The position numbers were made by a program, and so were the translations under genes. A stretch of DNA of 26,725 nt from DTU024 sp964518875 (GTDB taxonomy: Bacteria; Bacillota; Clostridia; Christensenellales; Aristaeellaceae): contig CAZFHI010000026.1 of NCBI GenBank assembly GCA_964518875.1, positions 1-26,725 of the forward strand, given 5' to 3'. The notes beneath the pieces were generated by a model. That model searched no databases. It was not told the origin of the DNA and worked only from the letters and a program-made list of their open reading frames with translations. How positions within the stretch are numbered: position 1 is the stretch's first letter; every line of letters starts with the position of its first letter. Shown one piece after another: positions 1-7,582 of the stretch.

Positions 1-392
1 GACTCGATCGCTTTTTTCTCAGCTTTCAGTCTCACATCTATTGTAAAGCTACATATTTAGTAAATGAAACGTAATAATTGTGTAAATCACGAACACTTAA
101 AAACGAAAACTTATTAAACAAATTTACATTTTTATGGTTGAATTATTGGCTCAAAATAAATCTATATCACTTATATAATATGACAAATAAATTATAAAAA
201 ATTGCAGCGTTTTCAATGATTCGGAGCGAAAACACAGTTAAGTATAGCTTTAGGAATAAATAACGTTTAACATTATTAATAATTTTAGAACGGGAAAAAA
301 TTAAGATATTTAAAGCAAAACAAGTCTGATTAAAAAATTATATATGTTTTATAGAATGTACTCTTTTTTGGTAAAAAAGTCTCCTTATATGA
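1..392. other. AT-rich stretch without a recognisable gene
   Basis: No open frame with a ribosome binding site and no RNA gene was recognised here. The DNA is strongly AT-rich with A and T runs, as expected of a region between divergent or unrelated transcription units. A TATAAT hexamer at 174-179 has no convincing -35 partner. The first ~55 bases resemble, in inverted orientation, the last ~50 bases of the window (see findings). The left-hand neighbour gene is outside the window. Confidence 0.6.
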
Positions 393-421
393 TTGACAAG
401 CCCGAAACTATAGCTTATAAT
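393..421 (+). promoter_or_regulatory. sigma-A promoter of the maltodextrin operon
   Basis: TTGACA at 393-398 and TATAAT at 416-421 are separated by exactly 17 bp, a perfect match to the vegetative sigma factor consensus. Transcription should begin near 428, giving a leader of about 100 nt before malE. A promoter this close to consensus usually needs a repressor to be regulated, which fits the palindrome that starts 14 bp downstream of the -10 box. Confidence 0.85.
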
Positions 422-435
422 TTCAATAAGCAGAA

Positions 436-453
436 AACGATTCCGGAATCGTT
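436..453. promoter_or_regulatory. LacI-type operator palindrome in the mal leader
   Basis: AACGATTCCGGAATCGTT is an 18-bp perfect palindrome with a central CG, the layout typical of LacI/GalR-family operators such as those of MalR. It lies at about +8 to +25, where a bound repressor would block transcription. No regulator gene is visible in the window, so the assignment to a MalR-like protein is inference. It could instead act as an RNA hairpin in the leader. Confidence 0.55.
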
Positions 454-529
454 ACCGAAAGGGTAAAGATTTTGTTTCTTTGAGAATCAGGCGGTATTGA
501 CCGTATGATATAAATAAGGAGGAATTCAT

Positions 530-1705
530 ATGAAAAAACTACTTTCTCTAATGCTGGCTGTAGGGCTTATGCTTACAGCAGGCTCTGCTCTGACTGAATC
601 AATTGCCCTTAAAGTATGGGGCTCGCAGGAAGACCAGGAGATGCTCAAGGAAATGACAGAGTCATTTAAAGAAGCTAATCCGGACAAAGAATACGACATA
701 AGCTTTGGCGTAGTAAGTGAAGCAGACGCTAAAAGCAAATATCTTGAAGATCCTGAAGCGGCCGCAGATGTATTTGCATTTGCCAATGACCAGCTTTATG
801 ACTTAGTTAATGCAGGAGCTCTGTACGAAGTAACGATAAACAAAGATGAAATAGAAAGCAGCAACGTTGCAAGCTCTATTGAAGCGGCTACAAAGGACGA
901 TATTCTTTACGCCTACCCGATCACTGCTGACAACGGATACTTCCTGTATTACGACAAATCCGTCATCAGCGAAGAAGACGTTAAGACGCTGGACGGCATA
1001 CTTAAAGCATGCAACGAAGCAGGCAAAAAAATGTTCATGGATGTTTCCAACGGCTGGTATATAGCGTCCTTCTTTTTAGGCGCAGGCTGTGAATTGGGAC
1101 TTTCTGAAGACGGAAAGCAGACATGCAACTTTAACAATGAAGACGGTGTAAAGGCCGGCGAAGCCATAAAGGCGTTTACGGCAGACCCTGCTTTCCTTAC
1201 GGGCGATGACGCCATACTGACAGGCGGCATGGGCGATACAATTGCGGCCGGCGTGTCCGGAACATGGAATGCTGCAGCTATACAGGAAAAATTAGGCGAA
1301 AACTATGCGGCTTCAAAGCTTCCGACATTTACATGCGGCGGAGAGCAAAAACAGATGTATTCTTTTGCGGGATTTAAGCTTATGGGAGTAAACACCATGA
1401 CGCAATTCCCCGAAGAAGCCATGGCGTTAGCGCAGTGGCTTACCAACGAAGAAAACCAGCTTAAGCGCTTCCAGATGCGCGGCATAGGCCCGTCAAACAA
1501 AGTTGTTGCGCAGAGCGAAGACGTACAGGAAAATAAAGCCCTTGCAGCTCTTGCAGCGCAAGCCGAGTTTGCCGTAAGCCAAAAAGAGGTATTAGGCAAT
1601 TACTGGACACCGGCAGAAGCTTTTGGTACGACCATGGAAGCTAAAAATTACAGCAAAGATGTACAATCTCTGCTTGACGAGATGGTTGCTGCTATAACCA
1701 ACTGA
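530..1705 (+). CDS. malE: Maltose/maltodextrin ABC transporter substrate-binding protein
   Basis: This is the extracytoplasmic binding protein (391 aa) that would deliver malto-oligosaccharides to the MalFG permease. The N-terminus is a signal peptide (KK followed by a hydrophobic run to about residue 17). The mature part has the LKVWGSQEDQEM start and the alternating alpha/beta layout of family 1 solute-binding proteins, and ends with the helical C-terminal lobe seen in MalE proteins. Start ATG is preceded by AAGGAGG at 516-522. It is the first gene of the operon, ahead of malF and malG, which supports the sugar class. Oddly, the lipobox position reads L15-T16-A17-G18: glycine stands where Gram-positive binding proteins usually have the lipidated cysteine. 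The exact ligand (maltose, maltodextrin or another glucan) is inferred from the amylase and malQ downstream. Confidence 0.88.
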   Translation: MKKLLSLMLAVGLMLTAGSALTESIALKVWGSQEDQEMLKEMTESFKEANPDKEYDISFGVVSEADAKSKYLEDPEAAADVFAFANDQLYDLVNAGALYEVTINKDEIESSNVASSIEAATKDDILYAYPITADNGYFLYYDKSVISEEDVKTLDGILKACNEAGKKMFMDVSNGWYIASFFLGAGCELGLSEDGKQTCNFNNEDGVKAGEAIKAFTADPAFLTGDDAILTGGMGDTIAAGVSGTWNAAAIQEKLGENYAASKLPTFTCGGEQKQMYSFAGFKLMGVNTMTQFPEEAMALAQWLTNEENQLKRFQMRGIGPSNKVVAQSEDVQENKALAALAAQAEFAVSQKEVLGNYWTPAEAFGTTMEAKNYSKDVQSLLDEMVAAITN

Positions 1706-1716
1706 TGATTATTTTC

Positions 1717-1744
1717 CGGGAACAGCTTTTTTAAGCTGTTCCCG
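1717..1744 (+). terminator. Intercistronic hairpin between malE and malF (partial terminator)
   Basis: CGGGAACAGCTT (1717-1728) pairs perfectly with AAGCTGTTCCCG (1733-1744) around a TTTT loop, and is followed by the weak U-tract TCTTTTA. It lies 12 nt after the malE stop and 30 nt before the malF start. Such a structure could end part of the transcripts or protect the malE mRNA 3' end, so that binding protein is made in excess over permease. That role is inference. Confidence 0.7.
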
Positions 1745-1774
1745 TCTTTTACCATAAAACAGGGGGATAAGAAT

Positions 1775-3166
1775 ATGTCAAAATTTCTTCCCATCGTAGA
1801 TGAAAAAGGCGTAAAAGTAAATGCGTTTAAAGAAATTACTCTTATTTTTAGACGCGGCGACTGGGCAACAAAGCTTTCCTTTTTGCTAATGGGTTTTGGG
1901 TGCATTAAAAGAAAACAATATGTCAAAGGCCTGCTTTATTTATCAGCAGAGGTTTTGTTTGTATTATATATGGCGGGCTTTGCATGGCAGTATCTAAGCA
2001 AGCTTGGCACTTTAGGCACGGAAGCCATGAAAAGGGAATGGAGCGAAGCTAGGCAGATATACGTAAGGACGCCGGGCGACAATTCCATGCTTATATTGCT
2101 TTTCAGCGTTATGAGCATATTGCTTATAATAGCGTTCGTTTTAATTTGGCGGGCAAACATAAGGTCCTGCTATCTGGCGCAGCGCTATGATGAAAAAAGC
2201 ATCAAACAGCCCGCGTTTAAGCAGGAGTTAAAAACTTTGTTAGACGAACGCTTCCATATAACAATGCTTACAATACCCGGACTTATGGTTGTTGCTTTTA
2301 CCATACTGCCTATAATATTTATGATACTTATAGCGTTCACCAATTTTGACGCAAACCATCAGCCGCCTGGAAAGCTGTTTACGTGGGTAGGGTTTAACAA
2401 CTTCACTGATATGTTTTGGAAAGACCCCTTTATTTCCGCAACATTCGGCAAAATACTCGTCTGGACCTTGGTTTGGGCGGTGTTTGCTACGTTCACCAAC
2501 TACATTTTCGGCATGATTTTGGCTATAATGATAAACAAAAAAGGCGTGCGGCTTAAAAAAATGTGGCGTACCATTTTTGTTATTACTATTGCTGTGCCGC
2601 AGTTTGTAAGCCTTATGCTTATGAGCCAGATACTGCATGATTTGGGCCCTCTTAACCTTATGCTACAAAAGTGGGGCTTTATAGAACAGGCAGTGCCTTT
2701 TCTTACAGACGCAACACACGCGCGCATAACGGTAATAATAGTTAATATATGGGTAGGCATACCTTATACCATGCTTATAACGTCAGGTATACTTATGAAC
2801 ATACCGGAAGATTTGTACGAGAGCGCTGCAATAGACGGCGCTTCCCCCGCAAGGATGTTTTTTTCCATAACTTTGCCGTATATGCTTTTTGTAACTACGC
2901 CGTATTTAATTACCACTTTTGTAGGCAACATAAATAACTTCAACGTAATTTATCTGCTTACAAAGGGCGGCCCCCTTGTTACGGATTATTATCAGGCAAG
3001 CAAAACAGATTTGCTTGTAACGTGGCTTTACAAGCTGACAGTTGATAAGCAGAACTATTCTCTCGCTTCAACCATAGGTATATTTGTGTTTATAATATGC
3101 GCTTCACTTTCTTTAGTCGTATATAATATATCTGGTTCTGCTAAAAGAGAGGAGGAATTCCAGTGA
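1775..3166 (+). CDS. malF: Maltodextrin ABC transporter permease MalF
   Basis: One half of the membrane channel for imported malto-oligosaccharides (463 aa). The N-terminus has the Firmicutes MalF layout: a cytoplasmic FRRGDWATKLSFLLMG segment, then helices at about 52-71, 105-125 and 163-189. The binding-protein-dependent permease domain follows from about residue 222 to 450. The EAA loop that contacts the transport ATPase is visible at about 346-368 (EDLYESAAIDGAS). AGGGGG lies before the ATG. The gene ends by overlapping malG by 4 bp, so translation is probably coupled. It lacks the large periplasmic P2 loop of the E. coli protein, as is normal in Gram-positives. Confidence 0.93.
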   Translation: MSKFLPIVDEKGVKVNAFKEITLIFRRGDWATKLSFLLMGFGCIKRKQYVKGLLYLSAEVLFVLYMAGFAWQYLSKLGTLGTEAMKREWSEARQIYVRTPGDNSMLILLFSVMSILLIIAFVLIWRANIRSCYLAQRYDEKSIKQPAFKQELKTLLDERFHITMLTIPGLMVVAFTILPIIFMILIAFTNFDANHQPPGKLFTWVGFNNFTDMFWKDPFISATFGKILVWTLVWAVFATFTNYIFGMILAIMINKKGVRLKKMWRTIFVITIAVPQFVSLMLMSQILHDLGPLNLMLQKWGFIEQAVPFLTDATHARITVIIVNIWVGIPYTMLITSGILMNIPEDLYESAAIDGASPARMFFSITLPYMLFVTTPYLITTFVGNINNFNVIYLLTKGGPLVTDYYQASKTDLLVTWLYKLTVDKQNYSLASTIGIFVFIICASLSLVVYNISGSAKREEEFQ

Positions 3167-4428
3167 AAAAGAAAACTTCTCTTAGGAAAAACCTCGTGCG
3201 CTTGCTGTCTGTAATGTCTTTAGGGCTTGTGCTGTGCTTCTTTTTGCCATGGGTCAGCGTCAATTTAAAGCTGAGCCCTGAAAGCTACACCGCAGATACG
3301 GGGTTTAAACTGCTTACCGCAAAAGAACAGCTTTTGAACATAAAACCGCTTTGCATATGCGCTGCAGCGGCGCTGCTTACGGCAATTCTGCAGGCGATAA
3401 AACCCAGCAAAAGATTGGTTTTACTGCATACCTTAACGCTTGTTGCGAGTATAATAACTTCAATTGTTTTTGTGTTAAGCGCAAAGGAAACGGCGGACGC
3501 AAGCGGCATTATTGCGCAAGGCTTTATGGTAAGAGATTTTAGATTAGGGCTATGGCTTTTTCAGATAATTGCCATAGTAGCGCTTTTTATGTCGCTAAGC
3601 GCTATGCAAGAGCCTGTTGAATACATTGTTCTTACTATAATGTCATCCATATGGCTTTTGCCTATTATATGGCTTTTGCTTACAGCTTTCAGGCAGGAAC
3701 CAGGCGCATATACGTCATATCTTTTGCCTAAAAACTATACTTTAGATAATTTTTCAAGGCTTTTTACAGAAACACAGCAGTTTAATTTTCCACGCTGGTA
3801 TCTGAACACGCTTATTGTAGCGGTAATTACGTGCGTTTTAACAACGTGCATGGTACTTATGATAGCTTTTACTTTCAGCAGGCTGCGTTTTTCATCACGA
3901 AGAATGTTAATGAACATAGGCCTTATACTCGGTATGTTCCCAGGGTTTATGAGCATGATAGCCGTATACCACATTTTAAAGGCAATAGGGCTTGCAAAAT
4001 CGCTTGCGTCATTGGTGTTAGTCTATACAGGCGGCGGAGTATTAAATTACTTTATCGCTAAAGGCTTTTTTGATACTATACCAAAATCGCTTGATGAAGC
4101 GGCCACTTTGGACGGCGCAAGCAAAAATACCATTTTCTGGAAAATAATACTGCCTTCATCAAAGCCCATAGTGGTTTATACAGCGATTACAGCATTTATT
4201 GCGCCATGGGTGGATTTTAAATTTGTTTCCGTAATAATGAAAGACGATTATCAGAACTATACCGTGGCCTTAGGGCTTTACAAGATGCTTGAAAGAGAGC
4301 ACATATACCAGTACTTTACAAGGTTCTGCGCAGGCGCCGTGCTTGTTGCGATACCTATTACGCTTTTGTTTATTAAGATACAAAAATTCTACGTCGCGGG
4401 CGTAGTCGGCGGAGCCGTAAAAGGATGA
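3163..4428 (+). CDS. malG: Maltodextrin ABC transporter permease MalG with an N-terminal membrane extension
   Basis: Second channel subunit (421 aa). The start is GTG, overlapping the malF stop as GTGA, with GAGGAGG at 3149-3155 at good distance. The family core begins near residue 151 and contains the EAA loop at about 308-330 (KSLDEAATLDGAS) and the C-terminal helices. Ordinary MalG proteins are about 280-300 aa. Here some 150 extra residues precede the core, with four predicted helices at about 12-33, 62-80, 86-106 and 128-146 and an LCFFLPWVSV motif in the first. That motif recalls small stand-alone membrane modules, but I do not recognise a named domain. The frame is intact and its start is well supported, so the extension is probably real. 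Confidence 0.9.
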   Translation: MKKKTSLRKNLVRLLSVMSLGLVLCFFLPWVSVNLKLSPESYTADTGFKLLTAKEQLLNIKPLCICAAAALLTAILQAIKPSKRLVLLHTLTLVASIITSIVFVLSAKETADASGIIAQGFMVRDFRLGLWLFQIIAIVALFMSLSAMQEPVEYIVLTIMSSIWLLPIIWLLLTAFRQEPGAYTSYLLPKNYTLDNFSRLFTETQQFNFPRWYLNTLIVAVITCVLTTCMVLMIAFTFSRLRFSSRRMLMNIGLILGMFPGFMSMIAVYHILKAIGLAKSLASLVLVYTGGGVLNYFIAKGFFDTIPKSLDEAATLDGASKNTIFWKIILPSSKPIVVYTAITAFIAPWVDFKFVSVIMKDDYQNYTVALGLYKMLEREHIYQYFTRFCAGAVLVAIPITLLFIKIQKFYVAGVVGGAVKG

Positions 4429-5942
4429 TTAAGAAGGCTTTAGCTCTACTGCTCGCGCTGCTGTTGCCATCTTCCTCCTCTCTTGCATTGGATGGACCCG
4501 CATACGAGGTCTTTGTGGCCTCGTATGCGGACTCCAACCAGGACAACATAGGAGATTTAAATGGTGTTTCTGAAAAGATACCATATATAAAACAGCTAAA
4601 TATAAGCGCCCTATGGCTTATGCCCATACACCCATCGCCATCATACCACAAGTACGATGTTATCGATTATTATAACATTGACCCGATTTATGGCGATATG
4701 GAGGACTTTGATTTACTTTCAAGTGAACTGAAAAAAGCTGATATAAAGCTTATATTAGACCTTGTGATAAACCATAGTTCTGATAAACATCCCTGGTTTT
4801 TATCTGCCGCGAAAAGCCTTAATATAGAGCCGTGCGGTAAGGAAGTTTGTCCATATGAAGAGCTTTGCAGGTCGCATAATCCATATGTAAACTATTATAT
4901 GTTTACGCAAGGAAACGGTCAGCATAAGGTTTCGGGCGCTAAAGATTGGTATTATTTAGGTAACTTCGGCCCCCATATGCCTGATTTTAACCTGGATGAC
5001 GCTAATTTAAGACATGAGCTTTTAAGCATAGCGCAATTTTGGTTAGAACGTGGCGCTGACGGATTCAGGCTTGATGCCGCAGTGCATTATTATGAACAAA
5101 ATAACGAAAAAAATATATCGTTTTTGCGATGGCTTACGCAGAATTTAAAGCAAATTAAACCCGACATATATCTGGTAGCTGAAGCGTGGAGCGACGAGAA
5201 TACAATTTTAAGCTTATATAACAGCGGCATAGACAGCTTGTTTGAGTTTTCCCTTGCGGGAGCTGATGGAAGAATATTAAAAGCCATACGCAGCCAAAAC
5301 GGCGCAGAGCTTTCAAAATATGTGGCAAAGCGTTTTGACAGCATAAATAAAATAAACCCGCTATCACAGAATGCCACGTTTTTATCTAACCATGATATGG
5401 GAAGAATTGCAGGTACGCTTATGCGAAAGGAACAGCAGATAAAGCAGGCTGCGGCGCTTTACCTTACAATGCCAGGAGTGCCTTTTATTTATTACGGGGA
5501 AGAATTGGGTCTAACCGGGTCAGGGAAAGATGAAAATAAACGCCTTCCGATGCTTTGGAACACGCATGGAGAAAATATATGCTTCGCGCCGGCAGGCGCG
5601 GACCAGAAGCAAAGGCAAAAAGCAGGCGTTGAAGAGCAAAATGCGGATCCTGATTCTATACTAAATTTTTACAGGCGGCTCCTTGAAACGCGAAGAAGCC
5701 TGCGTGGGATTTCTAACGGGCGGCTTAGCTTTATAGACACTGGTCTAAAATGCATAGCCGCATGGAAAATCAGTTTTGAAAAAAATAGTGTTTCGGTGTA
5801 TCATAACCTGTCTAAGCAGGAAGTGAAGCTTGATGTCAGCGCAAATGAGCTCATTTATTCAGGCGACACTGGGTCAGGCGCGCCTGTACTGGAAAACGGC
5901 GCGCTAACTATGGCTCCATTTTCAAGCTGCATTACGGATTAA
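4425..5942 (+). CDS. Secreted alpha-amylase family glycoside hydrolase (GH13)
   Basis: An exported enzyme (505 aa) likely to cleave alpha-1,4 glucans to oligosaccharides for MalEFG. A signal peptide covers about residues 1-22. The (beta/alpha)8 barrel shows the GH13 regions: D112 with N116-H117 (region I), the nucleophile D217 in GFRLDAAVHY (II), the acid/base E253 in LVAEAWSD (III) and D324 in FLSNHDMGR (IV). A DSNQDNIGDL loop at 36-45 resembles the calcium-binding loop of the oligo-1,6-glucosidase/neopullulanase side of the family, so the linkage preference could be wider than that of a classical alpha-amylase. Three cysteines sit in an insert at 137-148. The ATG overlaps the malG stop (ATGA). 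Codons 25-36 contain a perfect 12-bp inverted repeat (separate entry). The short C-terminal beta domain is present. Confidence 0.88.
   Translation: MIKKALALLLALLLPSSSSLALDGPAYEVFVASYADSNQDNIGDLNGVSEKIPYIKQLNISALWLMPIHPSPSYHKYDVIDYYNIDPIYGDMEDFDLLSSELKKADIKLILDLVINHSSDKHPWFLSAAKSLNIEPCGKEVCPYEELCRSHNPYVNYYMFTQGNGQHKVSGAKDWYYLGNFGPHMPDFNLDDANLRHELLSIAQFWLERGADGFRLDAAVHYYEQNNEKNISFLRWLTQNLKQIKPDIYLVAEAWSDENTILSLYNSGIDSLFEFSLAGADGRILKAIRSQNGAELSKYVAKRFDSINKINPLSQNATFLSNHDMGRIAGTLMRKEQQIKQAAALYLTMPGVPFIYYGEELGLTGSGKDENKRLPMLWNTHGENICFAPAGADQKQRQKAGVEEQNADPDSILNFYRRLLETRRSLRGISNGRLSFIDTGLKCIAAWKISFEKNSVSVYHNLSKQEVKLDVSANELIYSGDTGSGAPVLENGALTMAPFSSCITD
4498..4530 (+). other. Perfect 12-bp stem-loop inside the amylase start region
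   Basis: CCGCATACGAGG (4498-4509) and CCTCGTATGCGG (4519-4530) are exact inverted copies separated by a 9-nt loop. The element lies 74 nt after the amylase start codon and just past the signal peptide codons. No U-tract follows, so it is not a standard terminator. It may influence translation or mRNA decay between the transporter and the enzyme. Confidence 0.75.
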
Positions 5943-5950
5943 GAGGTTTT

Positions 5951-7420
5951 ATGAGAAGAAGCGGAATTTTATTACATATAACATCGCTGCCGTCAAAAGG
6001 CGGCATAGGCACCATGGGAAAAGAGGCTTACGAGTTTGTAGATTTTTTGCATAAGTCCGGCATGTCTGTGTGGCAGGTGCTGCCTATTTCTCCAACAGGA
6101 TTTGGAGATTCTCCATACCAGAGCGTGAGCACTTATGCGGGCAATCCTTTGTTGATAGACTTACCTATGCTGAAGGATGAAGGACTTATCGACAATTTGA
6201 ATTTTATGCCTGAAGAAGATTCTCACCGCGTAGATTATGGTAAAGTTGTTGAACAAAAAACTAAAATTTTAAAATATGTATATAAAAAATCTTATTTTAA
6301 GTGCGAAAATGAAATAACCAGGTTTGTGCGAAAAAACACATGGGTGAAGGAATATGCTCTTTTTTCTGCAATAAAAGAACATTTCGGAATGGTCTCCTGG
6401 ATGGCATGGTCTGATGAAGATATACGCATGCGAAAAAGAGGGGCTATGCTTCGATATAAAGAGCTTCTGAAAGAAAGCATAGACTATTATATTTTTATAC
6501 AATATTTATTTTTTAAACAGTGGTTTGCGCTAAAAAAATATGCGAACAAAAATGGCATAAGTCTTTTTGGAGATATGCCAATATACGTGGCTGAGGACTC
6601 TGCCGACGTTTGGACAAATCATAAAGTATTTCAGCTGGATGCCGACAGACGCCCTACGTTTATAGCGGGGGTGCCTCCGGACTATTTTTCAATGGACGGT
6701 CAGCGCTGGGGTAATCCGCTTTATGACTGGAAATATCTCAAGGACACGAATTTCCGCTGGTGGACCAAGCGTCTTAAAGCTATGAATAAAATCTACGACA
6801 TACTGCGTGTTGACCATTTTATAGGCTTTGCTAATTATTACGCAATACCGGCTAATGAGGATACTGCGCGCAACGGCAAGTGGAAAATTGCGCCCGGAAA
6901 AGCATTTTTTAAAACTGTTAAGCAGGAACTGCCCAACATAGACATAGTCGCAGAAGATTTGGGCGCTGTAAACAAGCGGGTAAAAGATCTGCTTGATTAT
7001 TGCGGCTATCCTGGCATGAAGGTGCTGTCTTTTGCATTTTCAGGCAATCCGAATGATCCGCACCTGCCGCAAAATTACGAGGAAAACTTTGTTGTATATA
7101 CAGGAACACACGATAATACGACAGCGGAAGGCTGGTATCAAGCTGCAAACGAATGGCAGAGGGAACTTGCCGACAAAGTATTAAGAAGGAATGAAGGAGA
7201 GAGTTTTGCCGAGGCAATGTGCAGGGGAGCTATGCTTTCAAAAGCTGCAACATGCATTTTGCCAATGCAGGATATTTTAGATTTGCCTGATGCCGCACGC
7301 ATGAACATACCAAGTACCATAGGCGGGCTTAACTGGCGTTGGCGTATGCTTCCGGGACAGTTTAACGATAAGCTTGCCGACAAGCTGCGCGGCCTTAATA
7401 TAGTTTCAGGCAGATGTTAA
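5951..7420 (+). CDS. malQ: 4-alpha-glucanotransferase (amylomaltase)
   Basis: A cytoplasmic GH77 enzyme (489 aa, normal length for the family) that transfers maltosyl and longer units between maltodextrins, releasing glucose and making longer chains for phosphorylase. Evidence is the family opening RRSGILLHITSLPS, the substrate loop FGDSPYQS at about 51-58, FGDMPIYVAEDSADVW at 206-221, the nucleophile D288 in RVDHFIGF, the acid/base E335 in VAEDLG and D388 in THDNTT. It starts 8 bp after the amylase stop with AGAGG upstream. It is the last gene of the operon, followed by a terminator shared with the convergent nucleoside genes. Confidence 0.96.
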   Translation: MRRSGILLHITSLPSKGGIGTMGKEAYEFVDFLHKSGMSVWQVLPISPTGFGDSPYQSVSTYAGNPLLIDLPMLKDEGLIDNLNFMPEEDSHRVDYGKVVEQKTKILKYVYKKSYFKCENEITRFVRKNTWVKEYALFSAIKEHFGMVSWMAWSDEDIRMRKRGAMLRYKELLKESIDYYIFIQYLFFKQWFALKKYANKNGISLFGDMPIYVAEDSADVWTNHKVFQLDADRRPTFIAGVPPDYFSMDGQRWGNPLYDWKYLKDTNFRWWTKRLKAMNKIYDILRVDHFIGFANYYAIPANEDTARNGKWKIAPGKAFFKTVKQELPNIDIVAEDLGAVNKRVKDLLDYCGYPGMKVLSFAFSGNPNDPHLPQNYEENFVVYTGTHDNTTAEGWYQAANEWQRELADKVLRRNEGESFAEAMCRGAMLSKAATCILPMQDILDLPDAARMNIPSTIGGLNWRWRMLPGQFNDKLADKLRGLNIVSGRC

Positions 7421-7534
7421 GACATTGACAAAGTTTAACAGCGCTTTTTGTAAGCTTAAGCAAAAATAACTGAATGATTTTATAACATAGTAATAAACCA
7501 TAAAATTTATAAAACACATAGTAAAAACGCAATA

Positions 7535-7561
7535 AAAAAGGCAGAAAAAATCTGCCTTTTT
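7535..7561. terminator. Bidirectional rho-independent terminator between malQ and punA
   Basis: AAAAAGGCAGA pairs with TCTGCCTTTTT around an AAAAA loop (stem 7535-7545 and 7551-7561). A runs on the left and T runs on the right make it functional on both strands. It lies 114 nt after malQ and 21 nt after the stop of the convergent punA, so it serves both operons. Confidence 0.88.
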
Positions 7562-7582
7562 GTAAAATTCGATTTTGAAGTA

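Noticed and set aside
202..216. Possible catabolite-responsive (cre) site TTGCAGCGTTTTCAA upstream of the mal promoter
   Set aside because: It misses two conserved positions of the cre consensus and lies nearly 180 bp upstream of the promoter, too far for normal CcpA repression.
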